64,000 bases of DNA from Roseateles oligotrophus (GTDB taxonomy: Bacteria; Pseudomonadota; Gammaproteobacteria; Burkholderiales; Burkholderiaceae_C). Positions 1 to 8,551 of the stretch are shown here, piece after piece. Both the position numbers and the translations under genes were made by a program. The DNA is taken from NCBI RefSeq assembly GCF_014204525.1, contig NZ_JACHLP010000008.1:62001-126000 (forward strand), read 5' to 3'. Numbering within the stretch: the stretch's first letter is position 1; each line of letters opens with the position of its first letter. The notes beneath the pieces were generated by a model, which saw nothing but the letters and a program-made list of their open reading frames with translations, made no database searches and had not been told where the DNA came from.

Positions 1-17
1 ACCGGGGAACCGCGGCA

Positions 18-48
18 CAGTTCACGACTCCCAGATCGCAGTGAACTG
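18..48. other. Inverted repeat downstream of the siderophore operon
   Basis: CAGTTCAC at 18-25 is the exact reverse complement of GTGAACTG at 41-48, with a 15-nt loop. It lies just past the end of the minus-strand esterase gene (stop at 72) and could end that operon's transcript, but no T-run follows on the minus strand. Nothing else is visible in bases 1-71. Confidence 0.3.
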
Positions 49-71
49 GCCATCGGCCGGCCACTTGCCGT

Positions 72-1037
72 TCAATCCCCAAACGCAAAGTCCAGCACCG
101 CCGCCGCGCCCTGCATGAACATGGCGCCGTGGTCATGGCCGGGCAGCTCGGCCAGGCTGAGCCGCAGGCCGGGCCAGTCGCTGGCGCGCAGGGCGGCACT
201 GAAGTCGCGCGCGTTGTCCACCATGCGGTTGGCGGCCAGCCGCGCATTGCGCTCGGCCGTGCGGCTGGGGTCGGCCGCCTGCTCCAGCAGGCCCACGGCG
301 ATGTGGACGCGGCGCTCACCGGGCGGCTTGTCCAGGGCGGCCAGCCGCGCGGCAAGGTCTTTGAGCAGAAAACGATCGCCAAACCACAACGAGGGGCTGG
401 AGGCCCAGTAACGCCTGAACAGAGCAGGCCGGTTCAGCAATGTGTAAAGCGTGAACTGGCCGCCGTAGGAATGGCCAAAGAGGCTGAGCTGCTGAGGGTC
501 CAGCGGTACTTGCGGCAGAACCCGAGCCAAGGTGGGCAGCAGTTCCAGCTCGATGAAGTCCAGAAAGCGCGGCGCGCCACCATGGCGCGGCGAGAGCTTG
601 TCGCAGGGCGCGCAGTGATTGGTGGGGGTGTAATCCAAGGCCCGGGCATCCACATCGATGGGGTCGCCGCTGGCATAGCCTATGCCCAGCACCAGGCCGG
701 GCCGGCGCCCGCTCATCTTGGCGCGGCGGAACTCGCTCCGCAGCTCGGGCCGGGCGCGCTGGGGCTCCATCAGCGCGAAGGCGGCCTGGCCGTCCAGGGC
801 CAGCAGGGCCGGGTAGCCACGCTGGCCCGGCGCCAGCGGGCCGTCCGGCAGGCCCAGCCAGATGCGGTAGCGCTGGCCGGTGTGGCGGGATGTCAGCTCA
901 AAGGTCTGGGCATGGTCCAGTTGAGCGGGCTGCAACTGGGGCAGCGCGGGCAATGCAGGCTCGGCCCAGGCTTGCCGGCTCGCCAGCAGGGCCAGGGTCA
1001 CGCGCAGGCTCAAGGCCAGGGATTCACGACGTCTCAT
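72..1037 (-). CDS. Siderophore esterase-like alpha/beta hydrolase
   Basis: A 321-residue protein with an N-terminal signal peptide (about residues 1-25, ending AWA), so it is probably periplasmic. GHSYGG near residue 188 is the nucleophile elbow of a serine hydrolase, and GHDHG near residue 300 supplies the likely catalytic histidine. The overall pattern fits the PF00756 esterase family (Fes/IroE/BesA type), which hydrolyses ester-bonded siderophores to release iron. The ATG at 1037 overlaps the stop of the upstream ATPase gene as ATGA and opens directly into the signal peptide, so I prefer it to in-frame starts further upstream. It is the last gene of the uptake operon, which supports siderophore processing. 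The substrate is not determinable from sequence. Confidence 0.8.
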   Translation of the reverse strand: MRRRESLALSLRVTLALLASRQAWAEPALPALPQLQPAQLDHAQTFELTSRHTGQRYRIWLGLPDGPLAPGQRGYPALLALDGQAAFALMEPQRARPELRSEFRRAKMSGRRPGLVLGIGYASGDPIDVDARALDYTPTNHCAPCDKLSPRHGGAPRFLDFIELELLPTLARVLPQVPLDPQQLSLFGHSYGGQFTLYTLLNRPALFRRYWASSPSLWFGDRFLLKDLAARLAALDKPPGERRVHIAVGLLEQAADPSRTAERNARLAANRMVDNARDFSAALRASDWPGLRLSLAELPGHDHGAMFMQGAAAVLDFAFGD

Positions 1038-1849
1038 GCTTGCAACTCCGCTGTCATCAGGGGCACGACCAGGGGCGCGCCATCGCCCGGCGTGGCCAGC
1101 ACACGCGCCTCCAAGCCGTAGAGCTGGCGCACCAGGCCGGGGGTCACCACCTCGCGCGGCGGGCCGGCCGCCACGACCCGGCCGTCCTGCAGGGCCAGCA
1201 GCCAATCGGCATGGCGGGCTGCCGCGCCCAGATCGTGCAAGACCATCAAGATGCCGCGCCCGGCCTCGGCCAGCCGGCGCACCAGGCAGAGCAGCTCATG
1301 GCCATGGCCCAGGTCGAGGGCACTGGTGGGTTCGTCCAGCAAGAGCCAGGGGGTTTGCTGGGCCAGCACCATGGCCAGCCAGGCGCGTTGGCGCTGGCCG
1401 CCGGAGAGCTGGTCCAGGCGCCGCCCGGCCAGATCCAGCAGATCGCAATCGCGCAGGCTTTGCGCCAGTACCTGCTCGTCCTGCGCCGACCAGCGCTGCC
1501 ACAGGCCCAGCGCGGCCTGCTGATGCGGGCGCCGCCCGAAGGCCACCAGCTGAGCCACCGTCAGCCCCTCGGGCGCCAGCGCCTGCTGGGGCAGCAAGGC
1601 CAGGCGGCGCGCCCGGCTGGCCAGGGGCATGGACGCCAGCGCCTCGCCGTCCAGCAAGACCTGACCCCGTTGCAAGGGCAGCAGCCCGGCCATGCAGCGC
1701 AGCAAGGTCGATTTGCCACAGCCGTTCGCCCCCACCACGGCCATCACCTGGCCGCGCCGCAATTGCAGATCCACCCCGCGCAGGGCCGGTGTGCTGCCGT
1801 AGCCGGCGTGCAGGCCCAGGACTTGCAGGCCTTCTTTCTGAACATCCAT
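1034..1849 (-). CDS. Iron-siderophore ABC transporter ATP-binding protein (FecE/FhuC type)
   Basis: Cytoplasmic ATPase of about 271 residues that powers siderophore import. It shows Walker A GANGCGKST, signature LSGGQRQR, Walker B LLLDEPTSALD and the switch histidine in VLHD, in normal order and spacing. The two preceding genes encode its FecCD permeases and the gene before those the binding protein. A GTG at 1861 overlaps the permease stop, and an ATG lies at 1849. I chose the ATG, but the GTG would add only four residues and cannot be excluded. The ferric-siderophore family assignment rests on the ATPase sequence and the full operon context. Confidence 0.88.
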   Translation of the reverse strand: MDVQKEGLQVLGLHAGYGSTPALRGVDLQLRRGQVMAVVGANGCGKSTLLRCMAGLLPLQRGQVLLDGEALASMPLASRARRLALLPQQALAPEGLTVAQLVAFGRRPHQQAALGLWQRWSAQDEQVLAQSLRDCDLLDLAGRRLDQLSGGQRQRAWLAMVLAQQTPWLLLDEPTSALDLGHGHELLCLVRRLAEAGRGILMVLHDLGAAARHADWLLALQDGRVVAAGPPREVVTPGLVRQLYGLEARVLATPGDGAPLVVPLMTAELQA

Positions 1850-1857
1850 CTCGCTCT

Positions 1858-2907
1858 TCACTCCCCATCCTCCCGGCCGGCATCCCGCAACAACAGCCAC
1901 AACAACACCGGCCCGCCCAGCATGCCGCTGAGCACACCGGCCGGCAGCTCTACCGGTGCCAGCAGCAGGCGGCCCAGCAGATCGGCCAGCAGGGTCAAAG
2001 CCGCGCCCAGCAGGGCCGCCCCCAGCAAGGGCAAAGAGCCCAGCCAGGCACGCGCCAGCAAGGGCGCCACCAGGGCCACAAAGCCGATGGGCCCGGCCAC
2101 GCTAACGCCCAAACCCGCCAGCGCCCCCGCCAGCAGCACCAGCATCAGCCGGTGGCGGCCCACCCGCAGGCCCAGCAGCTGGGCCTGGCTCTCGCCCAGC
2201 TGCAGCAGGGCCAGGCCCGGCAGCCAGGGCAGCAGCAGGATCAGCAGCCCGCCCAGGCCCAGGCTGACCGGCAGCAGCTGGGTGTAGGAGCTGGCCAGCA
2301 AGCTGCCCATGCTGAAGCTGTAGAGCGCGCTGCTGTGCGCCAGCTCCACCGTGGCCAGCACCAGTTCGAAACCGGACCGCGCCAGCGCCGCCACGGCCAG
2401 GCCCACGATCAGGGCCCGCTGGCCCTGGCGCCCCACGCCGCCGGCACAAAGCAACACCAGGGCCAGGCTCAGCAAGGCGCCGGCCAGGGCCAGCCACCAG
2501 GGGCCTAACAAACCATCCGCACTGAACATCAAGCCCAGCCCCAAGGCCAGCACGGCGCCGTCATGCACGCCCACCACATCGGGGCTGGCCAGGCGGTTGC
2601 GGGCCAGGGTCTGCAGCAGCAGGCCGGCCAGGCCCAGGCTGGCCCCCACCAGCAGGGCGGCCAGGGCGCGTGGCAGACGGATCTCCTGCAGCAGGAAGAG
2701 CGCCATCGCATCCTCGCCCCGCCAAGCCTTCCAAGCTTGCAGCGGGCTCAGGCTCAGCTCGCCGGCCAGCAGGCTCAGCAGCAGCAAGCCCAACACCCCC
2801 AGCGCCAGCAAGGCGTTCAAGGCCCAGCGCCGCGGCCGCAGCTGCGGCGAACCCTCAGCCAGGTAGTAAAGCCCCGGCTGTAGCGCGCTAACTCGCAAGC
2901 GGCTCAT
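1858..2907 (-). CDS. Iron-siderophore ABC permease (FecCD family), second copy
   Basis: A 349-residue, very hydrophobic polytopic inner-membrane protein of the FecCD (PF01032) family. Hallmarks are IRLPRALAALLVGASLGLAG after the first membrane segments, the GPIGFVALVAPLLAR coupling region and several further membrane spans. The ATG at 2907 overlaps the stop of the preceding permease gene as ATGA, showing tight translational coupling. The two permeases are related but not identical and probably form a heterodimer, as FecC and FecD do. Much longer in-frame extensions exist upstream but run through the neighbouring gene and are not real. Confidence 0.88.
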   Translation of the reverse strand: MSRLRVSALQPGLYYLAEGSPQLRPRRWALNALLALGVLGLLLLSLLAGELSLSPLQAWKAWRGEDAMALFLLQEIRLPRALAALLVGASLGLAGLLLQTLARNRLASPDVVGVHDGAVLALGLGLMFSADGLLGPWWLALAGALLSLALVLLCAGGVGRQGQRALIVGLAVAALARSGFELVLATVELAHSSALYSFSMGSLLASSYTQLLPVSLGLGGLLILLLPWLPGLALLQLGESQAQLLGLRVGRHRLMLVLLAGALAGLGVSVAGPIGFVALVAPLLARAWLGSLPLLGAALLGAALTLLADLLGRLLLAPVELPAGVLSGMLGGPVLLWLLLRDAGREDGE

Positions 2908-3911
2908 CGCTGCAGCCCCAAGCTGGCATCGCGCCGCACCGCCAGCACCAGCAAGGGCGCTCCGGCCAGGGCGCACAGGGCGGACAGCGGCGGCTCGAAG
3001 GGGGCGAACAGCCAGCGCCCCAGCAGATCGGCCGCCAGCAGGCATAGCGCCCCCAGGCCCGCACTGGCCCAGAGCTGGGCCAGCGGCGCCTGCCAACCCA
3101 GGCTGCGCGCCAGATAGGGCGCGGCAAAGCCCAGAAAGGCGATCGGCCCCACCCAGGCCACGGCACCGCCGGCCAGCAAGGCCACCGCGAGCACCGCCAC
3201 CGCACGCAGCCGCGCCGGGCGCGCGCCCAGGCCGGCCGCCAATTCGTCGTCCAGCAAGAGCAGGCTCAGGCGTGGCCCGGCCGCCAGCACCAGCAGCAGG
3301 CCCAGGGCCAGGGGCGCCAGGCTGAGCAGCAGGCTGTCCGGCTTGACCCGGGCCAACGAGGCCAGCACCCAGAAGCGGAACTGGTCCAGACCTTGCTGGT
3401 CCATCAGCAGCAGGAAAGCCATCAGGCCGCGCGCGGTGGCGGCCAGCGCCAGCCCGGCCAGCAAGAGGCGCAGCGGCGACAGGCGCGAGCGGCCGGCCTT
3501 GCCGCGCCGCGCCAGCAGCAGCACGGCCAGGGTGGCCGCCAGGGCGCCGCCCAAGGCCCACAACATCAGCCCCAGCGAACCCAAGCTGCCCTGCAGGCTC
3601 AGGCCCAGGGCGATGGCCAGGGTGGCACCGCTGTTGACGCCCAGCAGGCCCGGTTCGGCCAGCGGGTTGCGGGTCAGGCGCTGCATCAGGCAGCCGGCCA
3701 GACCCAGAGCCGCGCCCACGGCCAGGGCGGCCAGCAGGCGCGGCAGGCGCAGCTGCAGCAAGACCATGCGGCCATGCTCGTCCAGCTGCCCGGGCCGCCA
3801 CAGCCCGGCCCAGGCCTCGGCCATGCCGACCCGGCCGGGCCCGTACAACAAGGCCGTCAGCATCAGGGCCGCCAAGGCCAGGCCCAGCCCCAGGCCGCGC
3901 GATGGCGTCAT
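2904..3911 (-). CDS. Iron-siderophore ABC permease (FecCD family), first copy
   Basis: A 335-residue polytopic membrane protein of the FecCD family. It carries the family motif LRLPRLLAALAVGAALGLAG near residue 60, the NPLAEPGLLGVNSGA segment, and GPIAFLGFAAPYLAR, which contacts the ATPase. The ATG at 3911 overlaps the stop of the binding-protein gene (ATGA), and its own stop overlaps the start of the second permease. Function follows from family and operon: it forms the membrane channel for a ferric siderophore. Confidence 0.88.
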   Translation of the reverse strand: MTPSRGLGLGLALAALMLTALLYGPGRVGMAEAWAGLWRPGQLDEHGRMVLLQLRLPRLLAALAVGAALGLAGCLMQRLTRNPLAEPGLLGVNSGATLAIALGLSLQGSLGSLGLMLWALGGALAATLAVLLLARRGKAGRSRLSPLRLLLAGLALAATARGLMAFLLLMDQQGLDQFRFWVLASLARVKPDSLLLSLAPLALGLLLVLAAGPRLSLLLLDDELAAGLGARPARLRAVAVLAVALLAGGAVAWVGPIAFLGFAAPYLARSLGWQAPLAQLWASAGLGALCLLAADLLGRWLFAPFEPPLSALCALAGAPLLVLAVRRDASLGLQR

Positions 3912-4837
3912 GCCGCTGCCAGCATCAGGCGCTCCACATCGTCCAGCACCGCCATGGCGGCCAGCGGGCCGCCGGTGACGGTCCACAGCGCCGCATCGAC
4001 CTGGCGCACCCGGCCCGCACGGGCGGCGCGCAGCTCGCGGAACTCGGGCTGCTTGAGCAAGGCTTGCAAGGCCTGCGGGTCGTGGCCGGCACCGCTGCCG
4101 AACATGCCGATCAAGAGCCAATCGGCGTCGATCTCGCCCAGGGCCTCGCTGGACAGCGGGGCCGAGTGCCCGGCCCCCGGCTCCTGCTGGCGCGGCGGCC
4201 GCAGCAGGCCCAGCTCGCCCAGCAAGAGGCCGGCAAAGGCCTGGCCCTTCATATACGTGGGGCCTTGCGGCGTCCAGCGCACCAGGCTGACGCTGCGGCC
4301 TTGCTGCGCCGCCAGGCGCTGGCGCAGGCCGGCCACACGGGTTTGATAACGCTGCAGGCAATCGGCACCCGCCGGCTCGCGGCCCAGCCAGGCGGCCAGT
4401 TGCTGCAGGCTCTGGGTCCAGGGCTCGGGACCCCGGTAGGTGGAGACGGTGGGTGCGATGCGCTCCAGCTGGGCGAACAGCTTGGCGTCGGCCAGGCCGC
4501 CGGCCAGGATCAGATCGGGCCGGGCGGCCAGCACCCGGTCCATGCTGGGGTTGGCAAACTGGCCCAGGCTGGCCACGCCCTCGGCGCGCGCCGCCAGATA
4601 GGGCGGAAAGCCCGCCTGCGCCCGCCCCAGGGTGGCGGCCACGGGCTTCAGCCCCAGGGCCAGGGCGGCGTCCAGATCACGCTCCGACAAGGCCAGCACC
4701 CGGCTGGCCTGGGTCGGCAAGGTCTGGCTGCGGCCCAGCGCGTCCTGCACCTTGCGGCCGGCGGGCTGGGCCCGGCCGGACAGGGGCAGGGCCAGGCCGG
4801 CAGCCAGCCCCAGACTCATGACACGGCGATTCAGCAT
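3908..4837 (-). CDS. Periplasmic iron-siderophore binding protein (FecB/FhuD type)
   Basis: A 309-residue substrate-binding protein. The N-terminus MLNRRVMSLGLAAGLALP is a signal peptide with a twin arginine, possibly Tat-dependent, cut near GRAQ. The mature part has the class III binding-protein layout, including RVLALSERDLDAALALGLKPV and RPDLILAGG, as in PF01497 proteins. It would carry the ferric siderophore from the TonB receptor to the FecCD permeases encoded just downstream. The start ATG at 4837 overlaps the DUF2218 stop by 7 nt. Longer upstream starts lack a signal peptide at the N-terminus. Confidence 0.85.
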   Translation of the reverse strand: MLNRRVMSLGLAAGLALPLSGRAQPAGRKVQDALGRSQTLPTQASRVLALSERDLDAALALGLKPVAATLGRAQAGFPPYLAARAEGVASLGQFANPSMDRVLAARPDLILAGGLADAKLFAQLERIAPTVSTYRGPEPWTQSLQQLAAWLGREPAGADCLQRYQTRVAGLRQRLAAQQGRSVSLVRWTPQGPTYMKGQAFAGLLLGELGLLRPPRQQEPGAGHSAPLSSEALGEIDADWLLIGMFGSGAGHDPQALQALLKQPEFRELRAARAGRVRQVDAALWTVTGGPLAAMAVLDDVERLMLAAA

Positions 4838-5172
4838 GGCAAGTTCTCCCAAAACAATTCGACCGGCACCTGCCGGTTCAGCAAGGCCAGGTGCGAGGCC
4901 AGCACCGCATGCATGGTGGTTTGAGCCTGTGCATGGGCGCAGGCGCAATGGATGCGCAAGACCTGGGCCCCTGGGGGCGAGCGCAGCTCGCATTGGCCGA
5001 AGGCAAACTCGACCTGCGCCAACTCATCGCTCAGCTGCACCGGCACTTTCTTGGCGAAATGCTTGGCCAGCTTGAACAGATAGGCATCGGCCCTGTCGGT
5101 GTTCAGCTGCGCCCAGCTCTGCAGCGGCAGGCGCAGGAAACCTTCGGCCAGCGGCGGCGGCAAAGCGCTCAA
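4831..5172 (-). CDS. DUF2218 domain protein of the siderophore operon
   Basis: A small soluble protein (about 113 residues) that matches the DUF2218 pattern: an N-terminal DAYLFKLAKHFAKKVPV segment, a central FAFGQCEL strand and a C-terminal SHLALLNRQVPVELFWE. DUF2218 genes are known to sit beside siderophore transport and utilisation genes, but the biochemical role is not established. I propose a TTG start at 5172 because it overlaps the receptor stop (TTGA), as the other junctions in this operon do. An in-frame start at 5223 would overlap the receptor gene by 55 nt. Confidence 0.75.
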   Translation of the reverse strand: MSALPPPLAEGFLRLPLQSWAQLNTDRADAYLFKLAKHFAKKVPVQLSDELAQVEFAFGQCELRSPPGAQVLRIHCACAHAQAQTTMHAVLASHLALLNRQVPVELFWENLPC

Positions 5173-7274
5173 AACTGTGCCCCCAGACGAACCCAGACGC
5201 GTCGGCCTTCGTCGATCTGCCAATTGCCGTCCAGGCCGGTGTTGCGGGTGCGCTCATCCACCGCCAATTGCTGGTTCGTCAGATTGAGCAGGGCCGCGCT
5301 GAGCGTCAGCATGGGGTTGATGGCGTAGCTGGCGCCGAGGTCCACGGTGGCCTGGCCGGGGCGCTCGCGCACGCCGCGCGCGCCGTTGCGCAGGGCGGCC
5401 CAATACTGCGCGCCTTCGTAGTTAGCCCGCACAAAGCCCTGCAATCCCGCCATGCCCTGCCAATCCAGGCGCAGCGAGGCCATATGTTTGGGCGTCTTGT
5501 CCAGCGGCCGGCCGTCCAGGCTGCTGCCGTCAAAGCTGGTCTCGCGACCACCCTGGCGCTGCGAATCGGTGTAGCTGTAATTGCCGCCCAGGCTCCAGGC
5601 GCTGCTGAACTGCCAGGCCCCGCTCAGCTCCAGGCCTTGCAGCTTGACGCGGTCGACGTTGTCGTAGACATAGACGTCCAGCTTGGGGTTGAGCGCATCC
5701 ACCTTGCCGGTGTTGAAGGACACGACCTTGTTGCGGAAGCTGTTGTGGAACAGCGTGGCGGCCGCGTAATTGCCGCGCTGGCCCTCCCAGCGCAGGCCCA
5801 GCTCGGTGCTGCGGCTGGTCTCGGGCTTGAGTTCGGGGTTACCGCAGAGCGAGCCCCGGCGCGGCGAGTTGCCGCCCGTGCTCATGCAGTAGCCGGCCTC
5901 GGCCTGGCGCAACTTGGGTGCCTTGAAGCCGCTGCCCACACCACCGCGCAGGCTCCAGCCCTGGCCCAGCTTGTAGATGCCGTAGGCGCGCGGGCTCCAG
6001 TGCGTGCCGTAACGGCTTTCATGATCGGCGCGCAGGCCCAGGGTCAGGGCCAGGGCCTCGCTGATTTCGATCTCGTCCTCGGCAAACAAGGCGGCGGCCG
6101 TGGCCTTGATCTGCTCCGGGCTGCGGGCATGGCCCTGGGCCGGCGTCTCGTTGGACACACCGGACAAGTCGTTGCGCTGCCACTGCAGGCCCAGGCTGAG
6201 GCTGTGGCGGTCCAGCGGCAGGGTCAGCACGCTGTCCAGCACGGTATTGGCCACGCGCGGCTCCAGCGCGAGCTGGGCGCCCGCATCCCATTCGCGCTGC
6301 TGGCCGTTCTCGCGGTACAGGGCCGAGCGCCAGCGCGCGTTCTGCGGCAGGCGGGCGCTGTGGCTGAGGGCCCAGTAATCGCGCGTCTGCTCGGTGTCGT
6401 AGTCCTCATCGCTGGCGGCCAGGCTCTTGCCGGGCTTGGCCTCGCGCCGCAGCTTGCCCTGGCCCAGCTCCAGCGCGAGCTGCTGCGCCTCGCCCAGCTG
6501 CAGGCCCAGCTTGGCGCCCAGGTTCTGGTTGCGCTGCGCGGGCGTGGCGGCCGTGACGCTGCCGGGGTAGAACAGCCGGTCTTCCTCGCGCTGGCTGAGC
6601 CCGCCCCAGAGCTGCAGGCTCAGGCTTTCAGCCAGCGGCCCGCCGACCCAGAAATCGCCCTGCCGGCCATCGCCAAGACGGCGGTCGCCCAGCTGCTGGG
6701 TGGCGCCCAGGCTGACGCTGCCACCCCAGCGCGCCAGCTGCTTGCGGGTGATGATGTTGATGACGCCGCCCATGGCGTCGGCGCCGTACAAGGCCGACAT
6801 GGGGCCGCGCACGATCTCGATGCGCTCGATGGCGGCCACGGGCGGCATCCAGAAGGACTGCACGCCGCCGGTGCCACGGTTCATGGTCTCGCGGGTGCTC
6901 TGGCGCCGACCATCGACCAGGATCAAGGTGTATTCGCCCGGCATGCCACGCAGATTGATGTCCGAATCATTGGCCCCGCTGCCCACCACCGACACGCCCT
7001 CCACCCGGCGCAGCGCATCTTCCAAGCTGGTGATGGGTTCGCGCTCCAGTTGCTCGCGCGTCAGCACGGTGATGCTGGCCGGCGCGTCCACCACGGCACG
7101 GGCACTGGCCGAGGCGCTGACGGTGACGCGTTCCAATTGCTCGGCAGGCACCGGCGCCGCCTGGCTGGCGGTGCACGCCACCAACAGGGCCGCGCTCAGG
7201 GGCAGGAGGGGGGGAAGACGACGTGAAAGACGGTGTCGAGCAGGGGCGGTCGATGTCAGACAAGGTTTGCGCAT
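5169..7274 (-). CDS. TonB-dependent siderophore receptor
   Basis: A 701-residue outer-membrane receptor. After a long signal region (to about residue 38, ending SQA) comes a plug domain with VVDAPASITVLTREQLE and NLRGMPGEYTLILVDGRR, then a long beta-barrel ending in the aromatic C-terminus RLGAQF typical of outer-membrane proteins. The barrel carries EAGYCMSTGGNSPRRGSLCG, a cysteine-containing loop. The ATG at 7274 gives a sensible signal peptide. It is the first gene of the minus-strand uptake operon, and a Fur-like box lies upstream at 7411-7430. Catecholate-type substrates are suggested by the downstream esterase, but this is inference. Confidence 0.9.
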   Translation of the reverse strand: MRKPCLTSTAPARHRLSRRLPPLLPLSAALLVACTASQAAPVPAEQLERVTVSASASARAVVDAPASITVLTREQLEREPITSLEDALRRVEGVSVVGSGANDSDINLRGMPGEYTLILVDGRRQSTRETMNRGTGGVQSFWMPPVAAIERIEIVRGPMSALYGADAMGGVINIITRKQLARWGGSVSLGATQQLGDRRLGDGRQGDFWVGGPLAESLSLQLWGGLSQREEDRLFYPGSVTAATPAQRNQNLGAKLGLQLGEAQQLALELGQGKLRREAKPGKSLAASDEDYDTEQTRDYWALSHSARLPQNARWRSALYRENGQQREWDAGAQLALEPRVANTVLDSVLTLPLDRHSLSLGLQWQRNDLSGVSNETPAQGHARSPEQIKATAAALFAEDEIEISEALALTLGLRADHESRYGTHWSPRAYGIYKLGQGWSLRGGVGSGFKAPKLRQAEAGYCMSTGGNSPRRGSLCGNPELKPETSRSTELGLRWEGQRGNYAAATLFHNSFRNKVVSFNTGKVDALNPKLDVYVYDNVDRVKLQGLELSGAWQFSSAWSLGGNYSYTDSQRQGGRETSFDGSSLDGRPLDKTPKHMASLRLDWQGMAGLQGFVRANYEGAQYWAALRNGARGVRERPGQATVDLGASYAINPMLTLSAALLNLTNQQLAVDERTRNTGLDGNWQIDEGRRVWVRLGAQF

Positions 7275-7410
7275 ACAGCAAGAGCCAGGAGAAGGAGGGA
7301 TGGGGCGCGGCAGCCACCCGGCCGGGACTGCCCAGTGCTGTTGCACACAGAGAAACCCGGCGAGCCGCCCCGCGCAAGACGGGGGCCAAGCGGCTAGGCA
7401 CAGGCATTCT

Positions 7411-7430
7411 AAATGAGAATGGTTTGCATT
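7411..7430. promoter_or_regulatory. Fur-like box between receptor and AraC regulator
   Basis: Read on the minus strand, this segment (AATGCAAACCATTCTCATTT) is close to known Fur boxes built from NATWAT-like hexamers, with the familiar CATTCTCATT half. It is AT-rich within a GC-rich region and lies between the divergent receptor operon and AraC-type regulator. It overlaps the -35 element proposed for the regulator. Iron-dependent repression of both transcripts is therefore likely. Confidence 0.6.
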
Positions 7431-7452
7431 AACCCGCTGGCGGCGCTAGTAT
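7424..7452 (+). promoter_or_regulatory. Predicted sigma-70 promoter of the AraC-type regulator
   Basis: TTGCAT at 7424-7429 and TAGTAT at 7447-7452 are separated by 17 nt, matching a sigma-70 promoter. Transcription would begin near 7459, shortly before the proposed start codons of the regulator. The -35 element lies inside the Fur-like box. Confidence 0.5.
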
Positions 7453-7476
7453 CCCCGTCTTGACAAGCGCCTGCCT

Positions 7477-8364
7477 TTGCGCCGACCACTCCTCTTTGCT
7501 CCAGCTCTCATCGTGCCCGCCTCCTCTGCCCTCTCAGCCCCCCTCGCCCGCCGGGCCTCGCTGCCGCTGCGGCCCGGCCTGTCCCTCAGCTACAGCACCT
7601 GCAGCCATGGCCATGCGCCGGGCCAGGAGGTGCAGGCCGCCCCGGGCCTGCATCTGGTGATGGTTTTGCAAGGCCGGCTGCATATTGCCTACGGTGGCCG
7701 CGCCCAGCGCCTGGGCGAGGCGGGCCGGGCCGAGCTGGCCTTGATCTCGCTGCGCACGCCGGCCTTGTTTGAACGCCGCGACCCGGAAGGCGCCCGCGAA
7801 TGCCGCTTCAGCCTGCAGCTCAGCCCCGCCTGGCTGGACCAGGCCGGCCTGCATCTGCCGGGCCGCCATCTGGCCGCCAACCGACCCAGCATGGGGCGGC
7901 GCTTGCAGGAGCTGGGCCAGGGCCTGCTGAACCAGGCCCAGACCCTGCAGCAGGGCCGCGGCGAGCGGCAAGGCCTGTTGCGCCTGCGGCTGGAATGCCA
8001 GGCCCTGGAGCTGCTCAGCGAAGCCCTGGGCCAGGCGGAGCAAAGCCCGGCCATGCCCACCGCCGCGCGCATGCAACTGGCTTGCGAGCTGCTGGACAGC
8101 GGCGCCGCCGACCGCTGGAGCCTGGCCGACATCGCCCTGGAACTGGGCCTGCACGAAAACACCTTGCAGCGTCACTTCCGCGCCGCCCAGGGCTGCTCGG
8201 TGTTCGACTACCTGCGCCGGCGCCGCCTGGCGCGCGCCCATGCCCTGCTGCGGCAAGGCGCCTCGGTGGCCCAGGCGGCGCTGGAGGCCGCGTTCGAGAA
8301 CCCCGCCAACTTCGCCACCGCCTTCAAGAAGCAGTACGGGGTCAGCCCGAGCAGATTGAAGTGA
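7477..8364 (+). CDS. AraC-family regulator of siderophore uptake (PchR-like)
   Basis: Roughly 295 residues with an N-terminal effector-binding region and a C-terminal AraC DNA-binding domain. The latter has two helix-turn-helix units, WSLADIALELGLHENTLQRHF and AALEAAFENPANFATAFKKQ, ending in the classic YGVSPSRL. It is divergent from the siderophore operon and most likely activates it in response to the bound siderophore, as PchR does. No ATG start exists: a TTG at 7477 and a GTG at 7513 are the candidates, both downstream of the predicted promoter, so the first 12 residues are uncertain. Confidence 0.82.
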   Translation: MRRPLLFAPALIVPASSALSAPLARRASLPLRPGLSLSYSTCSHGHAPGQEVQAAPGLHLVMVLQGRLHIAYGGRAQRLGEAGRAELALISLRTPALFERRDPEGARECRFSLQLSPAWLDQAGLHLPGRHLAANRPSMGRRLQELGQGLLNQAQTLQQGRGERQGLLRLRLECQALELLSEALGQAEQSPAMPTAARMQLACELLDSGAADRWSLADIALELGLHENTLQRHFRAAQGCSVFDYLRRRRLARAHALLRQGASVAQAALEAAFENPANFATAFKKQYGVSPSRLK

Positions 8365-8500
8365 GCCCCTCGCCCGGTCTTGCCGCGCTGAACGCGGGCA
8401 AGCCCAGTCGGTCCCCCAAGGGGACGGTGCTGCTTGCCGGATTGACCGGCAAGCAGCACCCACGCGGGCCGGCTTGGGGCGGCCCGGCGCTCGGCCCGAA
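8365..8500 (+). repeat. Structured intergenic repeat, copy 1
   Basis: About 136 nt directly after the AraC-gene stop. The same element recurs in inverted orientation at 18282-18417. It contains a hairpin around GCGCTGAACGCG, a GGTCCCCCAAGGGGAC hairpin, a perfect 15-bp stem (8426-8440 with 8446-8460, loop ATTGA), and a GC-rich tail with CGGGCCG and CGGCCCG arms. The outer segments are nearly identical between copies. The 15-bp stem has a different sequence in the other copy but still pairs and keeps the ATTGA loop. No T-run follows, so it is not a simple intrinsic terminator. Confidence 0.75.
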
Positions 8501-8551
8501 ATGCCCCGGCTCCATCGGCAGTGGGTGGCGCGCAAGAGCTACGATAACGCC

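Noticed and set aside
129-1121. Long open frames antisense to the esterase and to most other genes
   Set aside because: They result from high GC, which removes stop codons. Their products are Ala/Gly/Arg/Gln-rich without motifs, and the opposite strand carries clear protein families.
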